DNA of 64,000 nucleotides from Pythium myriotylum (Eukaryota > Oomycota > Peronosporomycetes > Pythiales > Pythiaceae). The stretch lies in assembly GCA_023091665.1 (NCBI GenBank), contig JALJCQ010000019.1:434001-498000 (forward strand). Reading direction: 5' to 3'. Shown here piece by piece: positions 53,125 to 64,000 of this stretch; the first letter of the stretch is position 1; every line of letters begins with the position of its first letter. The position numbers were made by a program, and so were the translations under genes. The notes under the pieces were generated by a model, which searched no databases, had not been told where the DNA came from, and saw nothing but the letters and a program-made list of their open reading frames with translations.

Positions 53125-56100
53125 TCATTTCTGCTGGCTCACCCGGCTCAAGATGTTCGAGATCTCCGAGGCCGACGGCCTATCGCTGGCTTCGAAGCTT
53201 AGACACTGTTGGATGAGCGATGCGATGGCCTCCGGACACTCGCTCGAAGTCTCCGGACGCATCTGGCCCGAACTCACCTGCAGAATGAGGTTGGCGTTCT
53301 TGAACGCGTTGTCACCCGACGACGTCGCCCCGTTCTCCGCGTCCAGATCGGCGTACGGGTGGCGACAACGATCGAGCTCAACCAGCAGCACGCCGAACGA
53401 GTAGATGTCGGCCTTCTCGCTGTACCGCTCGCCACGCAGCACCTCGGGCGCGATCCACGCGACCGTGCCGACCTCGCTCGTCATGGTCTCATCTACGGCC
53501 ACTTCGCGACTGATACCAAAGTCGCTCAGCTTGGCATTGCCGTGCTCGTCCAGCAGCACGTTGCGGGCCTTGAGATCACGGTGGAGAATCGGCGCGTCAA
53601 ACGAGTGGAGATACACGACAGCCTCGGCCACGTCGGACGCGATCGCCGTCTTGTTCTTGAGCTGCAAGGCCGTCCAGGGCGAGTCCCAGTCGGCACGAGA
53701 CGGACCAGGCTGTTTGCGTAGCGTCTGGTGGAGATCACCGCCGGGCATGAACTCGATCACGACCGACAGATCGCGTAGACTCGTCCACGTGATGCCCACG
53801 AACGCGACGATCTTGGGGTGCTGCAGCGTCGCACAGAGTCGGATCTCGTCCATGAAGCGAGCGAGCTCGGCGTTGTCTCGCCACGCCTTGGGCAGCGTGC
53901 GTTTGATGGCGACGTCACGCGAGTCGTAGACGCCGCGGTAGATGACGCCGAAGCCTCCCTTGGCGATGGTCTGGCCGAGCTTGACGGCCTGTGGGATGAT
54001 GCGGAAGGCTGCGAGTGCTGGGTCGTTGCGGACGTCATTGGGGAGGTAGCCGACCATGGGTTGATCGCTGTCTAGCGTAGGATCCGAGTCGTCTCCAGTA
54101 TTGCCAGGAGTGCCAGGCATCTCGACAAAAACAGGGCTATCGCTCGAGCCTGGCATCTTCGCTTTATTCCGGACATAGAGGATTCGATATGCGGTGACGG
54201 CGAGCATGAACATAATCGCGGCACCAAAAGCGGACGCGATGGGAATGATGGGCGAAGCCTTCGATGTCTTCGTAGTGACAATGGATTCTGGCGTTGTACT
54301 GGGCGTTTGCGAAGGGCTTGCTTGCAGCTTGTTCGACAGAGGTGGTGCCTTTCGATTCGTCGTCTTGGGTACGTGGACACCATTTTCAGAAGTATTGGTC
54401 TTTGAGCGTTTTGGCATTGGCCCTTGGAGCCCAGAGATCGGAGACAAAGTCCTGGGCGACTTCGTCCGCGGGGCCGTTGGCTCCTCAGTCGAAGGTGGCA
54501 GCGTTTCTTCTTCTTGTTTGCGTGAAGTCTTCGTGGTTGGCGCTAATAGCGTTTCAGTCGGAGCCGGAGTCTCGGGATCGATGTCAGTGCTGCCGCTCGA
54601 TGAAAGAGGGGGAAGTGTATTGATGATGCCGCGATACCGAGCGTCAAATTGAGCATCTGAGCACGAAACGGCTTCGATTAGCACTAAATTGCTACGGATT
54701 TGAGCGATGCGGCTTACCACTCATAACGCAGAAATGTTTCCCTTGGACTTCTTGTAGGCGTTGCAGTGAGTCACACTTTGTCTGCTGGACCTGGATTGAG
54801 AGCCAAGTCATGTTCTCGAAGATCGGCAAGTCCGACTCGCGGATTTCGAACTTGGTGATCGAGTTGAGGATCTGACTGCATGTGCATAGGTTGAGCGTTA
54901 AGGGCGAGCTGTTAATCTGAGTCAGCTGGGGAAGTTTGAACGTACAGACTCCGCAGAAACCGAGGCCACTTGACGCCACGAATTATCGGGATATCCGACA
55001 TACTTCTGCACTCATCACGCCAAAATCAGCAAGAAGTATTCTCAAAGCGACACACCCGTTGACACCCACAGTGCGACCGGTGTATCGAGGAACGTGACGT
55101 TTTCGAGCTTGCCGACTCGTGACATTTCGTTGTCCTGGAGACTTCTGTTCTCCCACGAGTATATCCAGCGTAAGTAGCTGAACAACAAAGATGAGCTCAG
55201 GCTATTCCCAAAGAAACATACAGCGATTCAAGTGTCTTGGGGTAAGCAGACACTGGAGACAGAATACTATTTGAGGAGAGGTCTCTGTGATCACGAGTCG
55301 CGCATTAAAAACAAAATTTAGCAGTCATGTTCCCCCAGCAGAACCACTCACAGAGATTTGAGATCAGGTGGCCATGAGACTTTTTCGACCGACTTGATCT
55401 TGTTTCCTGCAAGACGGCTACGAGACAATAGGGCGTAAGGTTCCGCAAGTCACTGAATCACGTCGCCGAGCCGGCTCTACGTACATTTCGAAAACATTCT
55501 TTCCGAAATCGATATGGTCAATCGACTCGAGTGAGCATCCATTGATTTGTCTACAATCCAAATTTCGTCTTGAGCCCATGGCACGCATGTCAACAAGAGA
55601 GAATATGTACACAAATAAGAGGCTCGCTGCGGTTAGATTGGCTTCCAGTGTCGCAGCCGGACAGCCGACGAATTGTCTGGACAGTCAAAGACACATCAGT
55701 TTTACGCTTATTGGAGATGCACGCAAGTTAGGAAACCCACAATAGTTGCGTTACGCTTGGCAAACTCTCGACCCGCGCGATACCGTCCGGATGCACGAAG
55801 AGGATTCGCTTCCCCGCCCACACCAGGTCGTGGTACAATGGCTGGTCGGGTGTCGGCTCAACCGTTTTAGTCGGGAACGCGCCGGGAGGGCGTGTGGGTT
55901 TGATCGGTTTCACGGTACCAACTGCGTGAGCATCGATGGTGCAGTTCGGGTAGACGACCCACGCTTCGTCTTCCGGTTTCTCCTTGGATGCCATGAGCGT
56001 CACAACATTCGGTGGCGGGCCACCGAGTCTGGCACAGGGGTCAACGAGTGGAGCAGTTGTTGAAGGAATTGGAGTTATTGGGGCCTCAGTCGACGTGGTA

Positions 56101-57521
56101 GGTGTTGGCACCTCAATCGACGCAGTAGGTGTTGGTAGAGTTGGCGCCTCAGTCGATGTTGTTGGTGTTGGCGGTGGTCTCAGCGTTGAAGTCGGCACCG
56201 GAGTCTTTGTCGGCGCCGTGGGCGAGGGAGTCGTCGGCACAGGCTTTTCGTCACACTGAAGAGACAAGTCGAGCAACTCTTTAATCGGCTGGAACTGGAT
56301 CCCTTCGTCCGTGACCATTTCGTAAGGAGTGTCAGGGACCATCGGTCGAAACATGAAGTCCGGGTGGTCCTGGATCGATTTGCCGACCCACTCACCACCG
56401 ACGATCTCGCCCAATTGCAGCTCCAGCAGATACTCGTACACGGTTGAGCGCGTGAATTGAGCGATCTTCTGTGGTGTCGCGAGCTCGCCCTGGGCAGTCG
56501 CGACGTCAATCCACGTGAGGTTGAGCACGACGTGCTTGATCGACCAGGCAACGGGATTGAATTCGTAGTTGGCTAGATCTGGACCGAGCTCTACGTCCGT
56601 CACGACCCCGTCAACTGTTCGTTGGAATGTCCACGAACTCACATCGGTCATCTCCAGGATCTCGTACGACAGGATCGGCCGCAGCTTGACGGCGTCCGTG
56701 TTGTCCACGTCCGCGACGAAGCCGAGTCCGAAACCGCCCATGAGGTTCGTGAGCTCGACGTGCATCAGCGCCGGGTTCACGTCGCGCCGCGTGTCGTCCA
56801 CATATCGTCCATACTCGTCAACACCGAGATCCGTGGGGCCTGCGAAGTATCGATCGCCGAGATACACCGCATGCCCTGCCTGGGTCTGGTCGTAAAAGTA
56901 GGACATCAGTCCCTTGACGTCCATGGTGTGGAAGACAACCCCATCCTTCACGGCATCGCAGCGTGGCTCAGGCTGGGCAAGGGAAGCCATGGTCCAGCCT
57001 TGCGAGATACTCGACCAGCCAGCAATGCAGACACCGTTCGTTTGGCCGCGACGCTTGGCGCAGATCTCGCCTGGGCACTGCGCACTGTCCGTGCAGTCGG
57101 GCCGCTGGCCACGTAGCAAGTCAACGCCGGCCGCGGCTGAGATCTTGTTCGCAAGCATAACCGGGTCATAGTTGAACGCGAGCGCGAACTTCTCAATCGG
57201 ACTGAGGCTTCCGTCGAGCCGAAAGTTGATGCTGTCGCTCGCCGTCGGCCAGTCATTGCCCGGCCACGGCATCTTCGCGAGCGTGGCCTTGGGGAACTTG
57301 GCGAAGAGCGAGTCGGCGTCCGCGTCGGGCTCATAGACCCAGTCGACGCTGCCGAATTCGGTCAACTCGGGCAACGAGCTGGCCAGCGCCGCGCTGATGT
57401 CCAGCCTCTCTAACTCGCGGTGGGTCGGGAGACTGCGCAGAGGCCTCGTCAGAGGCTCGGCGAGCACCGCTGGTACCCACGTGGCAGTGAGCACGAGCGT
57501 CTTCACTACGCTCGCGGCCAT
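53125..57521 (-). CDS. Receptor-like TKL kinase with transglutaminase-elicitor-like ectodomain and LRRs (minus copy), 9 exons
   Basis: Exons (minus strand): 57521-55741, 55676-55611, 55550-55485, 55417-55352, 55284-55222, 55144-55070, 55005-54946, 54875-54718, 54656-53125; introns 60-77 nt; joined product 1288 residues. Signal peptide (MAASVVKTLVLTATWVPAVLA), then a domain resembling oomycete transglutaminase elicitors (about residues 80-400: NDWPTASDSINF, CAKRRGQTNGVCIAGW, DEYGRY, EWVGKS...DHPDFMFRP). The family's ICHAW site reads ISQGW (Ser near 173), so catalysis is unlikely. A Pro/Thr linker, LRRs encoded one per exon, a Ser/Thr/Pro stalk, one membrane helix and a TKL kinase (KGGFG, VAIK, HRDLKARN, DFG, APE) follow. 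The kinase looks active. Likely a surface receptor; ligand unknown. Confidence 0.85.
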
Positions 57522-57829
57522 TTGACTGTAGCGAAGCGAAAAGCGAAGTGGGCGTGGAGCGCACAAATGTGGAAGGGGGCTTAAGACCAGCCCTGGCTCA
57601 TCGCAGAGTGGGATGTTGATCGTCTCGTCGTCAGCATGACCGGCTGAAAGGTGGCGTGGCCGGAGACTTTCCTGGTGGTGGCGGCTGGGTGGCTACAGTG
57701 ACGTTCCTTCTATTCAACTGGGCACTGTACACCGCATGTCTTGACTCACGTCGAGGTCAAGTCACGGTCTCAAGTCAGAGCGAGACGGGAATCGAAATCG
57801 TTGAAGCGCCTTGGCCAGCTGGCCCCCAA

Positions 57830-57847
57830 ACGAGATATATATCTCGT
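57830..57847. repeat. 18-bp perfect palindrome
   Basis: ACGAGATAT followed by its exact reverse complement ATATCTCGT, with no spacer, inside the shared promoter of the divergent kinases. It is a candidate site for a dimeric DNA-binding protein. Confidence 0.8.
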
Positions 57848-57896
57848 GCAGAGACGCTTCTCTCCCGAAATGAAGAGCCTTTCTTCCATGAACTCA

Positions 57897-57930
57897 CCGA
57901 GCGAAGTCGTTTTGAAACGACTTCGCTCGG
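57897..57930. repeat. 34-bp perfect inverted repeat (16-bp arms)
   Basis: CCGAGCGAAGTCGTTT at 57897-57912, a TG spacer, and the exact reverse complement at 57915-57930. It lies in the divergent promoter, about 370-460 bp from each start codon. Confidence 0.9.
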
Positions 57931-58392
57931 CAAGATTAAATCTTCTCGCGGTGCACTTCTATCAGCATCCCGACGAATCTCGCCAGGGTGGCAGTGGCGA
58001 AGAGACAAAAAAAAGAAGTCGAGGGGCCATCACCTATGGTGGGCGTTGGGTCCGGTAGCATGTGGCTCAGCGTCTGACCGCCGAACGTTGTTGACGAGTC
58101 TCAACTCAGCCGGGACTCAACGACCTCACGACTCTTTCAGAGCGCAGTAGAGATGTATCCTCTCGAGGAATCGGACAGGGTGGATTTCATGGCCCCAATT
58201 CCTCACGGTCGACTGGTCGCCTACCAACTTGCTCTGTTACACACGTTTGCAGTGTTTCCAGTTCACAACCTGATCAGCTCGAGACCTGTCTTGTCCAGGC
58301 AGCTGTAGCGCGAAAGAGTGGGACTTGATCTCAATGTACTAGCTCGCCGATTGGCGAGGAACTCACTCGGGGATTCGCCTCACTTCACCACA

Positions 58393-61300
58393 ATGAGGGT
58401 TCTGCTTGTCCTGATCGCTCTGCTGACCGAGGTCTCGGCCGAGCCCTGGCGTCCGTTTCTGCCTCGTCGGCGTCTCGAGCCTGTGGATGTCGCCACCGGG
58501 CTCAGTGACGCGGTGCCTGACTTCTTTGATATGCAGATCAAGGGTTTGTTAGATTGGGACTACACAATCGACATCCAGGCCGCGTCGCTGATGGAAAAAT
58601 ACCCACGAGCGGCTTTGCGTACGCAGCCTTGGACGGGCAACAACTGGTTCACGACCAACGACAGTCTCAATTACCGCTGGGACGCATCGCTGAGCCCCGT
58701 GGAGAAGTACGCGCTCGCGTTCGGCTCGAGTGCCTCAACTCTCGCGAATGCCGTCTCAGAGATGAACGGTATCGACTCGCTCAAGGGACAGAAAGCGGAT
58801 TGCAGCGAGACCAGTGAGTGCCCTGGTGAGATCTGCGCCAAACGGCGTGGTCAGACCCGCGGCGTCTGCATTGCGGGCTGGTCGGGCATGTCGTCGGCGT
58901 GGGCATTGGCCTCGCTTCTTGAGCCCGAGCCCAAGTGCACAGTCGTCAGGAACGGCGTGGTCTTCTATCCCACGGAGATCAAGGGGCTCATCACGCACTT
59001 CTATGACCTCACGCAGCTCGTGCAGACGGCTGAAGTCGGATGGCGGTTTGGTAACACGATGGGCGAATTCGAGGACCTGGGCGTCGATGAGTACGGGCGA
59101 TACAAGGACGACACGCGGCGCGATGTAAACCCGGCAATGTTCCATCTTATTCTCACGACTGTGATTGGCGTGTTCGGTCTTGGGCTCGTCATCGATCTTG
59201 ATAACACAGTCGGCATCAAGTTCCGCCCCGTTTTCTCCTACGAGATCGAAGAAATGACCTACGTCGACTCGTGGACGTTCCAACAGACCGTTGACGGCGT
59301 CACGAGCGAGATCGAAATGTCACCGGGCTGGTGGGATTACGTGTTCAATGACCAGGCCAGCTCACTCAAGTACGTGGCCATGAACATCTCGTGGATCGAG
59401 ATCTCCGACGTCACCAGCCGCGACAAGACCCAGGGGGGCGACACATCCACGCGCAGCTCAAGGTACGAATACCTTCTCGAGCTGGATTCTGATGGGAACA
59501 TCATCGGTGGCGAGTGGGTCGGTGATTCGGTCTACGACCACCCTGACTACATTTTTCGGCCGACCACCGATCGAGATCTGGCCATCCCCACGATACCGAG
59601 CCTCTCGTCGCCCGACGGGATGTGGTACCCGAACATCCGGCAGCTCATCGATCTCTCTGCCGCGTGTCAGTCTGACGCCCAAAACACACCAGCACCGACC
59701 ACGACCCAACCGCAGACTACGCCGACTCCGAGCACGACTCGGCCAGCGGAGCCACCAACACCAGCTCCAACAAGTGTGTCGCCAGTTCCCGCCAAGTGCG
59801 ATCGCACTGGCTCGAAGCCGCCAGACGCAATCACGTTGATGGCGTCAAAGGATGATCCAACTAAAGTCGCATGGATCGTGTTCCCAAACTGTAGTGTGCA
59901 AGTCCTGACGGTCGGAGACACCTCGCAAACTCGACCAGGCGATTTCAACCCGCCTCCGATCTCGGTCACGAGACCGCCACTGGAGCCAACGACGGATACC
60001 GGCCTCGCCCTCGGCAGTTCATTCGGACTGGTCGTCAAAACCGCAGGCATCGTGCGTGTCGAGAGCCTGCCGACACGCACGCAAACCTTGTACGTATTGT
60101 GGGAACACCGTGCCTGTGCTGAACCATTATTCTAACAACTGAGTTTCTTGTATGGCGCCAATAGGACCTTCAGCGGCTGCCCGACACTCAGAGGAGGCGC
60201 CAACTTGACAACGGCCTCTGAACTCACTTCTGTGTACGTTGTGATGCCGGGGATGGTAAAGTACGGTTTGGCTCACTGTGCTCGGTAGGTGGATCCAAAA
60301 TTGTGGAATTGAGACTCTCGACAGCATTCAGTTTCCTAAGAGCGTCACGGAGCTGTACGTGGTGATGATTAAAGCCATCTCTCAAGACCTGCTAGTGACA
60401 ACATCGCTCGTAGGTGGCTGTCGAACAACAGCATCAAATCGATCGAGAAAGTCGTGTGGCCTGAGAATCTCTATACCCTGTGCGTAGCGTCCCTGTACTC
60501 ATCAGTTTTTTTTTTTTATTTCTCACGTTTTGTTGCCCAGCGATCTCAACTCCAACAAAATCACATTCCCTAACTCAAATTACCCACCGAAGCTGCGAGA
60601 TTTGTACGTGAATTGCTGGCACTTGCTTTCGTGTTCCTTGAAAGTAACTTTTTGGCCACGCAGGTTTCTAAGCGACAATGAGATGACCCGGCGTGGGCGA
60701 ATGGAGAATGTCACGTTTGGGGATTCGCCAGCCACGATGTGGGTCGCTCACGAAGTATGAGCGAGGATTGGGCTGATTCTGATGGGGTTATTTGCTAATG
60801 ATCTAGAACTCTCATGGGCGTGAGCTCGGTGCGAGGCGTCCGATTGCCACGCCTCCTTGATAAATTGTACGTTCGATTTCCCACTAGGAACAGTGTATAG
60901 AAGACACTGACAAATCCATGCGATAGGGATCTGTCGGGCGCGTCCATTACCGAGTTTGAGATTCGCGAGTCTGATCAGGCGATCTTGTCGAACCTCACGA
61001 CTTTTAAGGCGAAGATCGATCAAGCACGGTGCGCCGATCTGACAGCAAAGATAACCGAGATTCAAGGTCGTCAGATCTGTGTGATTAGCGGTGAATGGAT
61101 CTCAACTCGTGAGGATGAGGGACGATGCTAAGTCTCCGTTCGGATGTAGACGCTCGATTCGAAATTCGATACCGCAACGCCCCAGCTCCCGTGATCCCTA
61201 CAGACGAGCCCACATCTGAGCCTCTGCTCGAGTCGAGTTCTTCCTCGGGAGGCCAAGATATCGAAATCCCACGAGAAACAAAGCCTCTTAAGACGGAAGA

Positions 61301-62687
61301 ACCGACAATGGCTCCAGACGAGCCCAGCCCTCGACCCACAAGACCTCCTTCCTCCGTTAGCTCACGGCAGCAACTACCTTCAAAGAGTGGGCCTAGTATT
61401 GCAAAGAAGCCAGCGACGGTTGTAGTCGGAAGCTCGTCGCCTCGTACGCGCACAGGCGGCAACCAGTCAAGCTTGCACCCAACAAACGCACCGTCTCCCT
61501 CACTGTCGCCCCCAGATCTCGACGCTTCGCAAGCTACCGGCACGAAATCGAGACTATTACCCACGGTTCTGGCTGTCGCAGCTGTGTGCTTGCTCGTACT
61601 AGCTCTTGTTGCTTGGCGGATTTACGTCGCTTCAAAGAGGAAGAACAAGGATGGCTCAGGCGATAGCCCTGTTTTTGTCGAGATGCCTGGCACTCCTGGC
61701 AATACTGGAGACGACTCGGATCCTGCGCCAGAAGGCGATCAACCCATGGTCGGCTACCTCCCCAATGACGTCCGCAACGACCCAGCACTCGCAGCCTTCC
61801 GCATCATCCCACAGGCCGTCAAGCTCGGCCAGACCATCGCCAAGGGAGGCTTCGGCGTCATCTACCGCGGCGTCTACGACTCGCGTGACGTCGCCATCAA
61901 ACGCACGCTGCCCAAGGCGTGGCGAGACAACGCCGAGCTCGCTCGCTTCATGGACGAGATCCGACTCTGTGCGACGCTGCAGCACCCCAAGATCGTCGCG
62001 TTCGTGGGCATCACGTGGACGAGTCTACGCGATCTGTCGGTCGTGATCGAGTTCATGCCCGGCGGTGATCTCCACCAGACGCTACGCAAACAGCCTGGTC
62101 CGTCTCGTGCCGACTGGGACTCGCCCTGGACGGCCTCGCAGCTCAAGAACAAGACGGCGATCGCGTCCGACGTGGCCGAGGCTGTCGTGTATCTCCACTC
62201 GTTTGACGCGCCGATTCTCCACCGTGATCTCAAGGCCCGCAACGTGCTGCTGGACGAGCACGGCAATGCCAAGCTGAGCGACTTTGGTATCAGTCGCGAA
62301 GTGGCCGTAGATGAGACCATGACGAGCGAGGTCGGCACGGTCGCGTGGATCGCGCCCGAGGTGCTGCGTGGCGAGCGGTACAGCGAGAAGGCCGACATCT
62401 ACTCGTTCGGCGTGCTGCTGGTTGAGCTCGATCGTTGTCGCCACCCGTACGCCGATCTGGACGCGGAGAACGGGGCGACGTCGTCGGGTGACAACGCGTT
62501 CAAGAACGCCAACCTCATTCTGCAGGTGAGTTCGGGCCAGATGCGTCCGGAGACTTCGAGCGAGTGTCCGGAGGCCATCGCATCGCTCATCCAACAGTGT
62601 CTAAGCTTCGAAGCCAGCGATAGACCGTCGGCCTCAGAAATAGCTAGCGCCTTGAGCGAATTGGGTCACGAGGATTGGTTGGTGTGA
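58393..62687 (+). CDS. Receptor-like TKL kinase with transglutaminase-elicitor-like ectodomain and LRRs (plus copy), 9 exons
   Basis: Exons: 58393-60089, 60165-60233, 60289-60354, 60414-60479, 60541-60603, 60664-60738, 60807-60866, 60927-61090, 61150-62687; joined product 1265 residues. The ATG at 58393 was chosen because it begins a signal peptide (MRVLLVLIALLTEVSA). The ectodomain (about 50-400) resembles oomycete transglutaminase elicitors (CAKRRGQTRGVCIAGW, DEYGRY, EWVGDS...DHPDYIFRP), but the ICHAW site is MSSAW (Ser near 167). Then come a Pro/Thr linker, six or so LRRs with phase-2 exon borders (WIQNCGIETL, WLSNNSIKSI, DLNSNKITF, FLSDNEM), a stalk, a membrane helix (about 890-910) and a TKL kinase (KGGFG near 985, VAIK 1001-1004, HRDLKARN 1111-1118, DFG 1131-1133). 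All kinase catalytic residues are present. Exon structure is identical to the minus copy. Confidence 0.87.
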
Positions 62688-63673
62688 GCTTGCAGTATCC
62701 CATTTGGAGAACTACAAAAGGCGCGAATTGGAGGAGTTAGTTGACAAACGCAAGAGAGCCATACTGAAGATCACGAGCCTCGTAGACGTGATTCAGCCTT
62801 GTTCAAATCCACCTTGACCACCGAATTGAGCAGCATCAGATGAGGCCGTTATTTGAAAATACGGGTCTCATCTGGTGGGTGCCATGCAAAGCTTGAATGG
62901 TTGTGGATGTAAATGGCGCGATTGTCCGCACAAATCTCATCAGTACACATCAGTCTTTGCATGGTTGACTACGATGATGATGAGCCTCATGCTCTTATGC
63001 TAATAGAATGTACCTGCATCGATAAAAAAGAAGGGGCTGATCTCTGTCCGCATCTTAACAAAGTTGAAGTCACTTAAGGGACCGAGCACAATCGAAGCGG
63101 TTCAAAAAGGAGTCGTTTACGTTCAAAGGGGAGTCATCGTGGCGAGAGGAGGAAGGTTGTTGATGGTTCTGCTGAACAGCAGAGGTTGGACTTGGAATGG
63201 AGCATCTACATTTTGGTATTCTAGCTCTCAAGCAGGTGGGTGGAGACGCTGGCACCGGAACGGATGACCAAAGTCTTCCCATGGAGATGCTGGGATTGGT
63301 GATTGCGTTAGTGGAAAGGCTACCACGAGAGTAGTGTATCCATCCCTACCGAGTTGAACTTACTCGCGAACCTACACTTGAGTCCACGACAACCGTGCGG
63401 TATGGTATATCCATCGACTCTCGCTAGCCGGTATAGAGACGAGGAAATCGCTGCAGCGACTCATTGAGAGTCACAGTTCTCTGTTCCTCTACTGCTCTCA
63501 GCCAAGAGAGCTGACCACCATCCCCTCCGAGTGACTAACTAATCGAGCTCGTGGTGGGCGGGATCTGGGTCCCGTCCACCCACTTTGTTGAAGATAAGAC
63601 GGGCGAAATCACGCCCATCGACCGAAGGCGATTGCGCCGGCTCTTCCTCCCCAAGAATAGAAACCTTCACTAG
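62688..63673. other. Region after the receptor kinase; no supported gene
   Basis: About 1 kb. A 12-bp-scale inverted repeat (CAGATGAG ... CTCATCTG, about 62839-62876) and a stronger hairpin at 63553-63580 are present. A TATGGTATAT stretch near 63401 could be a TATA-like element for the frame starting at 63674. Confidence 0.4.
63553..63580. repeat. Inverted repeat, 11-bp arms with one mismatch
   Basis: GGTGGGCGGGA, a 6-nt loop, then TCCCGTCCACC. The single mismatch would be a G-U pair in RNA. It lies about 95 bp before the window-end open frame. Confidence 0.7.
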
Positions 63674-64000
63674 ATGAGTGAGCGGGCAGGCCCGGTTCAC
63701 TCCCCAACTTCAACTCGAGATGCGTTCCGGATCACCGAGCAACTGAGTCGGTGCGTCGTGCTCGACTCGCATCAACAGCGTAGAGATGGACGCGGCGTGT
63801 TCATGCGAGGCCAGGCAGACGTGCCTGCTGGGCAACTAACACTGCGTGGGACCTTTGAGGGTCCCCCCATGGAGCGGAGACCCTTGTCCCTCCACGCCAC
63901 GATGCAGCAGATCCTCCAACTTCAGCGAAACGACCGAATCCTCTTCACTCACTCTTCAAACTTCTTCACTAAACGCAAGCGAACCAAGCAAGAGCGAACG
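63674..64000 (+). CDS. Partial open frame running off the window; unknown
   Basis: An ATG at 63674 (MSERAGPVHSPTSTRDAF) opens a frame of 109 codons without a stop to the last base. It is polar and basic (QLSRCVVLDSHQQRRDGRG, then RNDRILFTHSSNFFTKRKR) with no signal peptide or recognisable domain so far. The preceding sequence has a TATA-like stretch and a strong hairpin, as the leader of an LTR retroelement gag gene might, but I see no certain LTR border or primer-binding site. It could equally be the first exon of an ordinary gene. Confidence 0.4.
   Translation, partial: MSERAGPVHSPTSTRDAFRITEQLSRCVVLDSHQQRRDGRGVFMRGQADVPAGQLTLRGTFEGPPMERRPLSLHATMQQILQLQRNDRILFTHSSNFFTKRKRTKQERT

Larger units (their letters stand above)
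57522..58392. promoter_or_regulatory. Divergent promoter of the two receptor kinases
   Basis: 871 bp between head-to-head start codons. It holds an 18-bp palindrome (57830-57847) and a 34-bp inverted repeat (57897-57930). On the minus side, CCCTTCCACATTTG about 50 nt before the ATG resembles part of the oomycete initiator. Confidence 0.5.

Noticed and set aside
55728..57566. Elicitor-like ectodomain as a separate secreted protein
   Set aside because: The frame ends only by reading into an intron; LRR exons with matching phase follow, and the plus-strand paralogue shows the same continuation to the kinase. A secreted isoform by intron retention remains possible.
1..64000. tRNA, rRNA or CRISPR array
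   Set aside because: No cloverleaf with B-box, rRNA stretch or regularly spaced repeats was noticed by eye. A tRNA search program would be needed to exclude a tRNA completely.

Overview
The window looks like a gene-dense stretch of nuclear DNA from an oomycete (Phytophthora/Pythium-like). The signs are a GC-rich coding sequence, very short introns (about 58-77 nt, GT..AG), initiator-like motifs resembling the oomycete core promoter just upstream of several starts, an ectodomain related to the oomycete transglutaminase-elicitor family, and an expanded set of TKL receptor kinases. No bacterial, organellar or viral block is evident.

Layout. 0.4-5.4 kb: two tandem secreted, probably GPI-anchored paralogues. 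6-8.9 kb: glucosidase II alpha subunit (GH31). 9.2-11.1 kb: a protein with LRR-like C-terminal features, unknown function, with a paralogue at 50.8-52.8 kb. 11.2-18.6 kb: four tandem secreted endonuclease/exonuclease/phosphatase (EEP) proteins. 19.1-27.7 kb: a five-exon gene for a 2778-residue cyclic-nucleotide-gated channel with four fused six-helix repeats. 28.1-32.7 kb: a long coiled-coil protein. 32.8-39.6 kb: a UBR-box/RING E3 ligase. 39.9-40.3 kb: a small coiled-coil protein with two tiny first exons. 40.8-42.1 kb: a PP2C phosphatase with a lipidation-type N-terminus. 42.7-50.5 kb: a second four-repeat channel with the same exon structure. 53.1-62.7 kb: a divergent (head-to-head) pair of nine-exon receptor kinases whose ectodomain is a transglutaminase-elicitor-like domain without its cysteine, followed by one leucine-rich repeat per exon. 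The window ends in an open frame of unknown nature.

Duplication dominates. Five families (GPI proteins, LRR-like proteins, EEP proteins, four-repeat channels, receptor kinases) each have two to four copies here. The receptor-kinase pair and the EEP array carry near-identical blocks inside diverged genes, which suggests gene conversion.

The most interesting systems are (1) the two pseudotetrameric CNG channels, each repeat with a different selectivity-filter motif, and (2) the receptor kinases that seem to use a dead transglutaminase-elicitor fold as ectodomain. Both become visible only when short exons are joined; I located the introns by eye and checked them by reading frame and by agreement between paralogues. 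Coordinates of joined genes cover the span from start codon to stop; exon limits are in the text.
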